From: an uncultured Oscillospiraceae bacterium
Lineage (GTDB): Bacteria > Bacillota > Clostridia > Oscillospirales > Oscillospiraceae
Reading direction: 5' to 3'
Length of the DNA stretch: 64,000 bases
Assembly: GCA_900768135.1 (NCBI GenBank)
Contig: CAAGBT010000088.1
Location: forward strand, 62,001 to 126,000
The translations under genes were made by a program, and so were the position numbers. This document shows positions 14,264 through 21,898 of the stretch, in pieces; within the stretch, counting starts at the first letter, position 1, and each line of letters begins with the position of its first letter. Under the pieces are notes generated by a model. That model ran no database searches, was not told the DNA's origin, and worked only from the letters and a program-made list of their open reading frames with translations.

Positions 14264-17044
14264 TTAGAGAAGCTCCTTGACTTCCTCGCAGAAGCGGTTC
14301 AGCTCCGAGGTCGCCTTGGCGCAGCGGGGGCAGAGGCCCTCGGCGTTCGCCTCGAGCGAGTGCTTCCAGCAGCGCGGACACTTCGTGCCGGCGGCATTAT
14401 CCACCTTGACGCGCAGCGCCTCGCCCTCCTCCAGCTCGACCTTGGAGACGATGAAAAGGTCGGCCAGCGCCTCGGGATTCTCGTCGGCAAGGAAGCGGTC
14501 GCTCTCGGGTACGGTGAGGTGTACATCGGCCTCCAGGCTCTTGCCGATGACCTTGGCGGCGCGCGCCTCCTCCAGCGCGCCGTTGACGAGCGCGCGCACC
14601 TCGATGATGCGCTCCCAGCGCGCCATGGTCTCGCTGTCGAGCGCGTAGGCGGCAAAGGGCCTGTTCATCTCGTTGAGGACGACGTTGCGCGCATCGTCCT
14701 CGCCGGTGTGCGGCATGGCGAGCCAGATCTCATCGCAGGTGAAGGCGAGGATGGGCGCAAAGAGCTTGGCGAGCGTGTGGAGCGTGAGATAGAGGGCGGT
14801 CTGCGCGCTGCGGCGGGTGGCGCTCTCCGCGCCCTCGCAGTACAGCCGGTCCTTCACGATATCAAGGTAGAAGCTTGAGAGCGTGGTCACGCAGAAGTCG
14901 TTCACCGCGTGGGTAATCATGTGGAACTCATAGTTGCGGTAGGACTGCTCGGCCTTTTCGATCAGCTCGTTGAGCTTGGTAAGCAGCCAGCGGTCGAGGA
15001 CGGGCATATCCTCGCTCCGGGTGAGCTTCTTCGGGTCGAAATCCACCAGATTGTCCAGCATAAACTTGCAGGTGTTGCGGAACTTGAGATAGTTCTGGCT
15101 CAGTTGCTTGAAGATCTCCTTCGAGCAGCGCACATCCGCGTGGTAGTCCGCGCTGGCGGCCCACAGGCGCAGGATATCCGCGCCGTTTTCGTTGAAGATG
15201 TCCGCCGGATCCACGCCGTTGCCAAGGCTCTTGTGCATGGCGCGGCCCTCGCCGTCCACCGTCCAGCCGTGGGTGACGCACTCCCTGAACGGCGCGCCCT
15301 CGCCGAAGGCGCCGACGGCCGTGAGCAGGGAGGACTGGAACCAGCCGCGGTACTGGTCGAGGCCCTCGAGGTACATCGTGGCGGGCCAGAAGCCCTGGTC
15401 CTTCTTCATGGAGGCAAAGTGCGTAGAGCCGGAATCGAACCAGCCGTCCAGCGTGTCCTCCTCCTTGGTGAAGCCCGCGTTCTTTCCGCAGTGCGGGCAG
15501 GCGAAGTCCTTGGGCAGGATATCGGCGGCGTCCATCTCGAACCAGGCGTTGGAGCCCTTTTCGGCAAACAGCCGGCTCACCGCATCGATGGTTTCATCGG
15601 TGCAGACGGGCTTGCCGCAGTCCTTGCAGTAGAACACGGGAATGGGCAGGCCCCAGCGGCGCTGGCGGGAAATACACCAGTCGGCGCGCTCGCGGATCAT
15701 GTTCTTCATGCGCTCGATGCCCCACGCGGGGACCCAGCGCACATCGTCGCACGCGGCGCAGGCCTCATCCTTGAACGAATCGACCGAGCAGAACCACTGC
15801 GGCGTGGCGCGGAAGATGATGGGCTTTTTGCAGCGCCAGCAGTGCGGATAGGAGTGGACGATCTCCTCGCTGGCAAAGAGCGCGCCGCTCTGCTTCATGT
15901 CCTCAAGGATGACGGGGTTGGATTCCTCCACGCGCATCCCCTCGTATTTGCCGGCATAGTCGGTGTGGCGGCCCTGATCGTTGACCGGCACGACCATGTC
16001 CATGCCGTAGCGGCGGCAGGTCTGGTAGTCGTCCGCGCCGAAGCCGGGAGCGGTGTGGACGCAGCCCGTGCCGGAGTCCATCGTGACATAATCGGCCAGC
16101 ACCAGACGGCTCGTCTTGGGCAGGAAGGGGTGGTCCGCCAGCATATTCTCATAGAACTTGCCGGGGTGCGTCTCAACGATGGAATAGTGTTCGACCTTGC
16201 CGACGGCCATGACCTTTTCGGCCAGCGCCTCGGCGACGATATACATCTCGCCGTTGTCCTCGTTCTTCACAACGGCGTAGCTCTCGTCGGGGTGCAGGGC
16301 GATGGCAAGGTTGCCCGGCAGCGTCCAGATCGTCGTCGTCCAGATGACGAAGCTCAGCCTGGACTTGTCAAGGTGGCTCAGCTTGCCGAGATCGTCGTGC
16401 ATCGGGAACTTGACATACACGGTGGTGCAGGGGTCGTCCTGATATTCGATCTCTGCCTCGGCCAGGGCCGTCTCATCGTGGTAGCACCAGTAAACGGGCT
16501 TCAGCCCCTTGTAGATATAGCCCTTTTTGTACATCGCGCCGAAGACCTTGACCTCCTCGGCCTCGAAGCCGGGATCCATCGTCTTATAGGGATGCTCCCA
16601 GTCGCCCAGCACGCCGATACGCTTGAAGCCCTCCATCTGGATGCCGATATACTTGTCGGCATACTGGTGGCAGGCGGTGCGGAAATCGGCCACACTCATG
16701 GCCTTGCGGTTGAGCTTCTGCTCCTTGATGATGGCGCTCTCGATGGGCATACCGTGGTTGTCCCAGCCGGGAATATACGGGGTATAGTAACCGTGCATGG
16801 CGTAGGAGCGGGTGATAAAGTCCTTGAGCGACTTGTTGAGCGCGTGGCCCATGTGCAGCCCGCCGTTGGAGAACGGAGGCCCGTCGTGCAGGGCGAAGCG
16901 GGGCTTGCCCTCGTTCTTTTTCAGCAGCTCGTGGTAGAGGTCCATCTCCTCCCAATGCTTGAGCATCTCAGGCTCGCGCTTGGGAAGACCCGCGCGCATG
17001 GGGAAGCCGGATTTCGGCATATTCAGTGTGCTTTTGTAATCCAT
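14264..17044 (-). CDS. ileS: Isoleucine-tRNA ligase
   Basis: 926 residues, a full class I synthetase. The ATP-site signature appears as HMGH near residue 64 and the second as MHKSLGNG (for KMSKS). The large editing insertion lies between them. The C-terminus has the zinc knuckle CPRCWKHS...CPRC of bacterial IleRS. It charges tRNA-Ile with isoleucine in the cytoplasm. A T-box leader with an AUC specifier precedes it, so it is induced when uncharged tRNA-Ile builds up. queT follows on the same strand. Confidence 0.98.
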   Translation of the reverse strand: MDYKSTLNMPKSGFPMRAGLPKREPEMLKHWEEMDLYHELLKKNEGKPRFALHDGPPFSNGGLHMGHALNKSLKDFITRSYAMHGYYTPYIPGWDNHGMPIESAIIKEQKLNRKAMSVADFRTACHQYADKYIGIQMEGFKRIGVLGDWEHPYKTMDPGFEAEEVKVFGAMYKKGYIYKGLKPVYWCYHDETALAEAEIEYQDDPCTTVYVKFPMHDDLGKLSHLDKSRLSFVIWTTTIWTLPGNLAIALHPDESYAVVKNEDNGEMYIVAEALAEKVMAVGKVEHYSIVETHPGKFYENMLADHPFLPKTSRLVLADYVTMDSGTGCVHTAPGFGADDYQTCRRYGMDMVVPVNDQGRHTDYAGKYEGMRVEESNPVILEDMKQSGALFASEEIVHSYPHCWRCKKPIIFRATPQWFCSVDSFKDEACAACDDVRWVPAWGIERMKNMIRERADWCISRQRRWGLPIPVFYCKDCGKPVCTDETIDAVSRLFAEKGSNAWFEMDAADILPKDFACPHCGKNAGFTKEEDTLDGWFDSGSTHFASMKKDQGFWPATMYLEGLDQYRGWFQSSLLTAVGAFGEGAPFRECVTHGWTVDGEGRAMHKSLGNGVDPADIFNENGADILRLWAASADYHADVRCSKEIFKQLSQNYLKFRNTCKFMLDNLVDFDPKKLTRSEDMPVLDRWLLTKLNELIEKAEQSYRNYEFHMITHAVNDFCVTTLSSFYLDIVKDRLYCEGAESATRRSAQTALYLTLHTLAKLFAPILAFTCDEIWLAMPHTGEDDARNVVLNEMNRPFAAYALDSETMARWERIIEVRALVNGALEEARAAKVIGKSLEADVHLTVPESDRFLADENPEALADLFIVSKVELEEGEALRVKVDNAAGTKCPRCWKHSLEANAEGLCPRCAKATSELNRFCEEVKELL

Positions 17045-17082
17045 GTTGCGTCTCCTTCGTTTATGTGAATTTTTCTAAGGCA

Positions 17083-17122
17083 AAATAAAAAATGCTTCAT
17101 CCCCTGTAAAGAGACAAAGCAT
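17083..17122 (-). terminator. T-box terminator hairpin
   Basis: Stem 17122-17111 / 17103-17092 (12 pairs including G-U), followed on the - strand by a U-rich tail. It is mutually exclusive with the antiterminator that uses the T-box bases. Confidence 0.88.
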
Positions 17123-17346
17123 CAACATACTCTGCGGTACCACTCTTCTTGCTGCGCTCTGCACAGCCGCTCAAATGCTGCGATGTAACGGTCGCCTCCG
17201 TCCGGTCTTACTGAAAAAGCGTTCAGCCCGGCTGCTCCGAGGTGATATTCAGCCCTGCCGCGCACCGCCTTGCACCAGACCGGCGGTTCTCTCTGCCGCG
17301 GGGGAAGAGCCTACTTGTCCTCATCCACGCCATTTTTCCTGATAGC
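17083..17346 (-). promoter_or_regulatory. T-box leader of ileS (isoleucine specifier AUC)
   Basis: In the transcript: an early stem I with GAGGACAAGUAG, a specifier loop GAAUAUCACCUCGG in which AUC (17246-17244) is an Ile codon, then the T-box AGUGGUACCGCA (17144-17133), then a 12-bp terminator and U run. Uncharged tRNA-Ile pairs with both the specifier and the T-box and favours the antiterminator, switching ileS on. The layout, distances and cognate codon all agree. Confidence 0.95.
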
Positions 17347-17352
17347 AGTAGT

Positions 17353-17381
17353 AATATATCGGCTTTTTTCCGCTTTGTCAA
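17353..17381 (-). promoter_or_regulatory. Promoter of the ileS T-box transcript
   Basis: Consensus -35 TTGACA (17381-17376), 17-nt spacer, -10 TATATT (17358-17353). Confidence 0.85.
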
Positions 17382-17467
17382 GCCTTGCGCGCGGGAATTC
17401 TGCAAACGGCGGCGCATCCTGCGGATTAAGAACCTGTACAATCCGGGAAAAATACGAAGTAAGGCGC

Positions 17468-17496
17468 TTGACAGCGCACAAAAAATATGATAGGGT
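17468..17496 (+). promoter_or_regulatory. Promoter of the riboswitch-oadB transcript
   Basis: -35 TTGACA (17468-17473), 17-nt spacer, weak -10 TAGGGT (17491-17496) rescued by an extended TG-n. The start is expected near 17503, just before the aptamer. Confidence 0.6.
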
Positions 17497-17504
17497 TTGC
17501 ACCA

Positions 17505-17640
17505 ATGGAAAAGGGAGTAGCCGGCGCCGCAGGGCGTTGGATAGGTCGTCATCGCGGGGCAGGTCCCCCGGTCTATCCGTCAAATGGCAAGACTTTTACC
17601 ACGGGCAATCGCCCCGCGGTAGAGGTCTTTTTTCTTTTTT
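17505..17640 (+). promoter_or_regulatory. yybP-ykoY family (Mn2+-type) riboswitch
   Basis: The 5' side has AAAAGGGAGUAGC (17509-17521), matching the conserved L1 signature of the family. The 3' side has GGCAAGACUUUUACC (17586-17600), matching the conserved 3' strand. GGAAAAG (17507-17513) pairs with CUUUU-A-CC (17593-17600) to close P1. The L. lactis Mn2+ sensor has AAAGG/CCUUU there, so AAAAG/CUUUU is a compensated change. The same 3' strand also starts a 14-bp terminator (17591-17627 plus U run). Ligand binding should therefore prevent termination: an ON switch. It drives oadB/oadG. Confidence 0.88.
17591..17640 (+). terminator. Riboswitch expression-platform terminator
   Basis: 14 pairs with one mismatch between 17591-17605 and 17613-17627, then T6-C-T6. 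The 5' arm overlaps the P1 strand of the aptamer. Confidence 0.88.
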
Positions 17641-17694
17641 CCGCAGTATCCGCCCGAATCCGATCTGAAATCTGAAATTAAGGAGTGTATCTGC

Positions 17695-18834
17695 ATGGAA
17701 TTCCTGCTCGATGGCATCCGCGCCGTGACGTGGCAGCAGTGCGTGATGTACGTTGTGGGCGCGCTGCTAATCTATCTTGCGATCAAAAAGGACTATGAGC
17801 CATCGCTTCTGCTGCCGATGGGCTTCGGCGCGATCCTCGTCAATCTGCCGATGTCCGGCGTTCTCAACCAGATGGTCGCGGGCGTGGGCGAGAGCCAAGG
17901 CATCATCCAGTGGCTGTTTGAAACCACCATTGAGGCCAGCGAAGCGCTGCCGCTGCTGCTGTTTATCGGCATCGGCGCGATGATCGACTTCGGCCCCCTG
18001 CTCTCCAACCCCAAGATGTTCCTTTTCGGCGCGGCGGCGCAGTTCGGCATCTTCCTGGCGATGATCGCAGCGGTGCTGCTGGACTTTGACCTGCGCGACG
18101 CCGCCTCCATCGGCATCATCGGCGCGGCGGACGGCCCCACGTCCATCCTTGTCTCGCAGGTGCTGCACTCCAACTATGTCGGCCCCATTGCCGTGGCGGC
18201 ATACTCGTACATGGCGCTCGTGCCGATCATCCAGCCGTTCGCCATCAAGCTCGTGACCACGAAAAAAGAGCGCGCGATGCATATGCCGTACAATCCCAAC
18301 CACGTCTCCCGCACGCTGCGCATCTGCTTCCCCATTATGGTCACGATCATCGCGGGCTTCATCGCGCCGATGTCCGTCTCGCTCGTGGGCTTTCTGATGT
18401 TCGGCAACCTGCTGCGCGAATGCGGCTGCCTCGAGCGCCTTTCTCAGACGGCGCAGGACGACCTCGCCAACCTTATCACGCTGCTGCTCGGCATCACCAT
18501 CTCGTTCTCGATGCAGGCGGAGCAGTTCGTCAATCTTGACACGGTGATCATCATGGGGCTGGGCCTTGTCGCCTTCGTGTTCGACTCCATTGGCGGCGTG
18601 ATGTTCGCAAAGCTCCTGAACCTCTTCTGCAAGAACAAGGTCAACCCCATGGTCGGCGCGGCCGGCATTTCAGCGTTCCCGATGTCCGCGCGCGTCATCC
18701 AGAAGATGGGACAGGAGGCGGACTGCACCAACCACCTGCTGATGCACGCCGTCGGCGCGAACGTCGCCGGGCAGATCGCATCCGTCATCGCGGGCGGCAT
18801 GATCCTCAATCTTGTGCCGCAGCTTATGGGCTAA
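17695..18834 (+). CDS. Sodium-ion-translocating decarboxylase beta subunit (OadB-like), orphan
   Basis: 379 residues, about ten membrane helices, OadB fold. Conserved marks are GIGAMIDFGPLLSNP, the IIGAADGPTSI segment whose aspartate lies in the ion path, and the C-terminal NPMVGAAGISAFPMSARV...HAVGANVAGQIAS signature. In OadB complexes decarboxylation of a carboxybiotin on the alpha subunit drives Na+ export. Here no carboxyltransferase or biotin protein is adjacent; only the short gamma-like peptide follows. AAGGAG precedes the ATG. Control is by the yybP-ykoY-type leader, which raises the question whether this pair handles Mn2+ or another cation. Confidence 0.9.
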   Translation: MEFLLDGIRAVTWQQCVMYVVGALLIYLAIKKDYEPSLLLPMGFGAILVNLPMSGVLNQMVAGVGESQGIIQWLFETTIEASEALPLLLFIGIGAMIDFGPLLSNPKMFLFGAAAQFGIFLAMIAAVLLDFDLRDAASIGIIGAADGPTSILVSQVLHSNYVGPIAVAAYSYMALVPIIQPFAIKLVTTKKERAMHMPYNPNHVSRTLRICFPIMVTIIAGFIAPMSVSLVGFLMFGNLLRECGCLERLSQTAQDDLANLITLLLGITISFSMQAEQFVNLDTVIIMGLGLVAFVFDSIGGVMFAKLLNLFCKNKVNPMVGAAGISAFPMSARVIQKMGQEADCTNHLLMHAVGANVAGQIASVIAGGMILNLVPQLMG

Positions 18835-18847
18835 GGAGGGAACCGGT

Positions 18848-18964
18848 ATGACCAATCTTGAACTTGCGCTGCTCATCACCGGGCAGGGAATGCTCGGCAT
18901 CTTCGCCGTGATGGCGCTGATCACGCTGCTCGTGACGCTCTTCACCAAAATCAGCAAAAAGTAA
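18848..18964 (+). CDS. Short OadG-like gamma subunit
   Basis: A 38-residue peptide, 13 nt after oadB with AGGAGGG between them. It is one membrane helix (about residues 6-32: ALLITGQGMLGIFAVMALITLLVTLF) with a basic tail (TKISKK). It matches the N-terminal helix of OadG, which anchors and stabilises the beta subunit, but the hydrophilic C-terminal part that contacts the alpha subunit is absent. This fits a beta-gamma pair that works without alpha, or an alpha encoded elsewhere. Confidence 0.75.
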   Translation: MTNLELALLITGQGMLGIFAVMALITLLVTLFTKISKK

Positions 18965-18970
18965 ATGAAC

Positions 18971-19003
18971 GGCGGGCGCTGCGCAACGCAGCGCCCGCCT
19001 TCT
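18971..19003 (+). terminator. Terminator after the oadB-oadG operon
   Basis: A perfect 13-bp stem (18971-18983 / 18987-18999), CAA loop, then TTCTT. Confidence 0.85.
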
Positions 19004-19011
19004 TCAATACT

Positions 19012-19042
19012 CAAAAACGCGAGAGTTACTCTCGCGTTTTTG
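19012..19042 (-). terminator. Terminator of mnmG, built from its last codons
   Basis: A 14-bp perfect stem (19012-19025 / 19029-19042). The mnmG stop codon (19028-19026) is exactly the 3-nt loop, so one arm is coding sequence. A run of As on + gives Us in the - transcript. Confidence 0.85.
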
Positions 19043-20903
19043 AAGTAATATAGAGCATCAGCGCCGCAATGTCTGCCGGACTCACGCCCGAGATCCGCCC
19101 CGCCTGTCCCAGATTCTGCGGGCGGATGGCGGCGAGCTTTTCGCGCGCCTCCAGGCGCAGACCGTCGATCTTCGCATAGTCGATATCCCCGGGAATGGCG
19201 CGGCGCTCCAGCCTTGTAAATTCCGCCACCTCCGCCATCTGGCGGCGGATATAGCCCTCGTACTTCACCGCGATCTCCACGCTCTCGGCCAGCGCGGGCG
19301 GAAAATCGCGGCAGATCTCGTCGAACGCGCGCAGGTCGTCGTATCGGATCTGCGGGCGGCGCAGCAGCGCGATGAGCGGGCTGCCGTCATGCACCTCCGC
19401 CGTGCCGCGCGAAGTCAACAGCGCGTTGAGCGCGGCGGAGGCCGGAACGCCCGTATGCTCCAGGCGCCTGATTTCGCGGCGTACCGCGCCGTATTTGTCG
19501 TTGACCTTCTGAAGCGTTTCGTCGCTGACAAGTCCCAGCTCGTGGCCGACGGGCGCTAAGCGCTCATCGGCATTGTCCTGCCGCAGAATGAGGCGGTACT
19601 CGCTGCGGCTGGTCATCATGCGGTAGGGTTCGTTCGTCCCCTTGGTGACGAGGTCGTCGATGAGCGTGCCGATATAGGACTGCGCGCGGCCCAGAACAAA
19701 CGGCGCTTCACCCTTGATCTTCCGCGCGGCGTTCACGCCTGCGGCGAAGCCCTGCACCGCCGCCTCCTCGTAGCCCGACGAGCCGTTGAACTGTCCCGCG
19801 CCGTACAGTCCCCCGATGTGCTTGTATTCGAGCGTGGGATAAAGGGACGTTGGGTCGATGCAGTCGTATTCGATGGCGTAGGCGGGGCGCATGATCTCCG
19901 CGCGTTCCAGCCCCGTCACGGAGCGCAGCATTGCGCGCTGCACCTCCTCGGGCATGGAGGAAGAAAAGCCCTGAATGTACAGCTCCTCGGTATCCAGCCC
20001 CATCGGCTCGATGAACAGCTGGTGGCGGGGCTTATCGGGAAAGCGGACGATCTTCGTTTCGATGCTTGGGCAGTAGCGCGGCCCCACGCCCTCGATCACG
20101 CCGGAGTAGATGGGGCTGCGGTCCAGATTCTCGCGGATGATGCGGTGCGTCTCCGCCGTGGTATAGGTCAGGTAGCACACGGCGCGGTTATCCGGCGGCG
20201 TTTCCGTAGAGAAGGAAAAGGGGAGGGGCGTTTCGTCGCCCTCCTGCTTTTCCATTTTGGAAAAGTCCACGCTGCGCGCGTTCACGCGCGGCGGCGTACC
20301 CGTTTTGAAGCGGCGCAGCGGCAGCCCCAGCGCCCGGAGCGAATCCGCCAGCGCCGCCGAGGCGTGCATCCCGTCCGGCCCGCTTTCCCGCACGCATTCG
20401 CCCACGATCGTGCGCCCGTTGAGAAATGTTCCCGAGCAGAGGATGACGGCTTTCACGTGATAAACGCCGCCCGTTTCCGTCACAACGGCGGACACATGGC
20501 CGTTATCCACACGAATATCGACGATCTCCGCCTGCCGCAGCAGCAGGTTTTCCTGCGTTTCCAGCGTGTGCTTCATCACGCTCTGGTAGCGTTTTCGGTC
20601 GGCCTGCGCGCGCAGCGACCAGACCGCAGGGCCTTTTCCGCGGTTGAGCATCCGGTACTGGATGCAGGCCTTGTCCGCGGCCTTCGCCATCTCGCCGCCG
20701 AGGGCGTCGAGCTCGCGCACAAGGTGGCCCTTGCCCGTGCCGCCGATGGCGGGGTTGCAGGGCATATTGCCCACGGCGTCCAAATTGATGGTAAAGCACA
20801 CCGTTTTCATGCCCAGCCGCGCGCAGGCGAGCGAGGCCTCGATGCCCGCGTGACCCGCGCCGATGACGGCGACATCAAAGCTTCCGGCAGAAAATTCACG
20901 CAT
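19026..20903 (-). CDS. mnmG: tRNA uridine-5-carboxymethylaminomethyl modification enzyme MnmG
   Basis: 625 residues. The N-terminal FAD site is VIGAGHAGIEASLA, followed by the family motifs NPAIGGTGKGHLVRE and LCSGTFLNGR and a C-terminal helical domain for MnmE/tRNA contact. With MnmE it modifies U34 of several tRNAs. It lies 4 nt after the metallophosphoesterase gene, hence the same operon, and about 35 kb from jag, whereas in many Firmicutes mnmE-mnmG follow jag directly. mnmE is not in the window. Confidence 0.97.
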   Translation of the reverse strand: MREFSAGSFDVAVIGAGHAGIEASLACARLGMKTVCFTINLDAVGNMPCNPAIGGTGKGHLVRELDALGGEMAKAADKACIQYRMLNRGKGPAVWSLRAQADRKRYQSVMKHTLETQENLLLRQAEIVDIRVDNGHVSAVVTETGGVYHVKAVILCSGTFLNGRTIVGECVRESGPDGMHASAALADSLRALGLPLRRFKTGTPPRVNARSVDFSKMEKQEGDETPLPFSFSTETPPDNRAVCYLTYTTAETHRIIRENLDRSPIYSGVIEGVGPRYCPSIETKIVRFPDKPRHQLFIEPMGLDTEELYIQGFSSSMPEEVQRAMLRSVTGLERAEIMRPAYAIEYDCIDPTSLYPTLEYKHIGGLYGAGQFNGSSGYEEAAVQGFAAGVNAARKIKGEAPFVLGRAQSYIGTLIDDLVTKGTNEPYRMMTSRSEYRLILRQDNADERLAPVGHELGLVSDETLQKVNDKYGAVRREIRRLEHTGVPASAALNALLTSRGTAEVHDGSPLIALLRRPQIRYDDLRAFDEICRDFPPALAESVEIAVKYEGYIRRQMAEVAEFTRLERRAIPGDIDYAKIDGLRLEAREKLAAIRPQNLGQAGRISGVSPADIAALMLYITSKTRE

Positions 20904-20907
20904 GGTC

Positions 20908-21750
20908 TCAGCCCCTTTCCAGTGTGACGACCGCCACCTGCGGGCGGTTCAGAATGCGCGGGATAACGCGCGGCGAATTGCCCAGCCCGCGGCTGACAAA
21001 GACCTGTGCGCCGCAGTCTTTGTAAAAGCCCGCCGTGTGCGTGGGAAACAGATCCCGCCGCGTGCCGAATACCCCGTCGGTAAACGGCAGGCGCCAGATG
21101 CCGCCGTGTCCGTGGCCGGAGAACGTCAGGTCTGCGCCCAGCAGGCTGTATTCGTCTGCAAAGCGGTCGTTGCGGTGCGCCAGCAGCAGCCAGAACGGGT
21201 CGCCGGATCCGGCGCAGACCTCCTGCGGCGTTTTCTGGCCGGCGTAGCCGTTCGGGTCGTCGATGCCGGCAAGCAGAATGGTATCGCCGTTTCGCGTGAG
21301 CGGCACAAATTCGTTGGAAAGCACCGTCACGCCCGCTTCCCGCAGCGCGCTTTTGATGTCCTCCACGGCCTTTGTGCCGTGGCCCCACTCGTGGTTTCCC
21401 GTGACGTAATAGGTCGGCGCAATGGCAGAGAGCGCCGCGCCGGCCTCGCCGGCGTAGACGGCCGGGTCTTCGGTTTTGCGGTCCACCAGGTCGCCCGTGA
21501 TGAAGATATACTCCGGCTGCACGGCCCTGACTGCGGCGTACAGGCGCTCGTTGTCCCTGCCGAAGTATTTGCCGTGCAGGTCGCTCAGGTGTACGATGCG
21601 GCAGCCGCTGAAGCCTGCGGGCAGCGCGGCGGAGACGAACGTGTCCGCATCCGTCTCGATGCTCTCGTTGCCCCACGCGAGCAGCGCGCACAGCGCCAGC
21701 AGCACGAGCGGCAGCGCCGAGAATCTGTGTTTTTTCCATTTTTCAGCCAT
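20908..21750 (-). CDS. Membrane-anchored metallophosphoesterase (YkuE-like)
   Basis: 280 residues, start at 21750 after AAGGAG. An N-terminal anchor helix (about residues 8-25) is followed by the calcineurin-like fold: HLSDLHG (D-x-H), ITGDLVDR (GD), TGNHEWG (GNHE), and SGHGHGGIWRLP (GHxH). All metal ligands are present. The domain probably faces outside. YkuE relatives are wall-associated phosphoesterases; the substrate is not evident. mnmG follows with a 4-nt gap, an odd pairing probably without functional meaning. Confidence 0.87.
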   Translation of the reverse strand: MAEKWKKHRFSALPLVLLALCALLAWGNESIETDADTFVSAALPAGFSGCRIVHLSDLHGKYFGRDNERLYAAVRAVQPEYIFITGDLVDRKTEDPAVYAGEAGAALSAIAPTYYVTGNHEWGHGTKAVEDIKSALREAGVTVLSNEFVPLTRNGDTILLAGIDDPNGYAGQKTPQEVCAGSGDPFWLLLAHRNDRFADEYSLLGADLTFSGHGHGGIWRLPFTDGVFGTRRDLFPTHTAGFYKDCGAQVFVSRGLGNSPRVIPRILNRPQVAVVTLERG

Positions 21751-21805
21751 GCTGGATCTCCTTAAAGCGCCGCCTCCGGCGGGCCAGAACTCTGCAAGCA
21801 ATGCC

Positions 21806-21829
21806 AAAGGGCGGCATAAGCCGCCCTTT
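21806..21829 (-). terminator. Hairpin that is either the ABC-operon terminator or the 5' cap hairpin of the next transcript
   Basis: A perfect 10-bp stem with an AUAA-type loop (21806-21815 / 21820-21829). It follows the permease gene on the - strand, but the -10 of the next promoter (21835-21830) directly abuts it, so the next mRNA would start within this hairpin. Confidence 0.6.
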
Positions 21830-21859
21830 ATTGTAGCACACTCCGCGCGGCGGAAACAA
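21830..21859 (-). promoter_or_regulatory. Promoter of the metallophosphoesterase-mnmG operon
   Basis: -10 TACAAT (21835-21830) with extended TGC; -35 TTGTTT about 18 nt upstream. Confidence 0.55.
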
Positions 21860-21898
21860 GAGCTTCCCGCCGCCGCGCGGAAAAATCCGCCGCGCGCG

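Noticed and set aside
15426..15441. GGAATCGAACC, a reverse T-loop-like sequence
   Set aside because: It is within ileS coding sequence with no cloverleaf around it.
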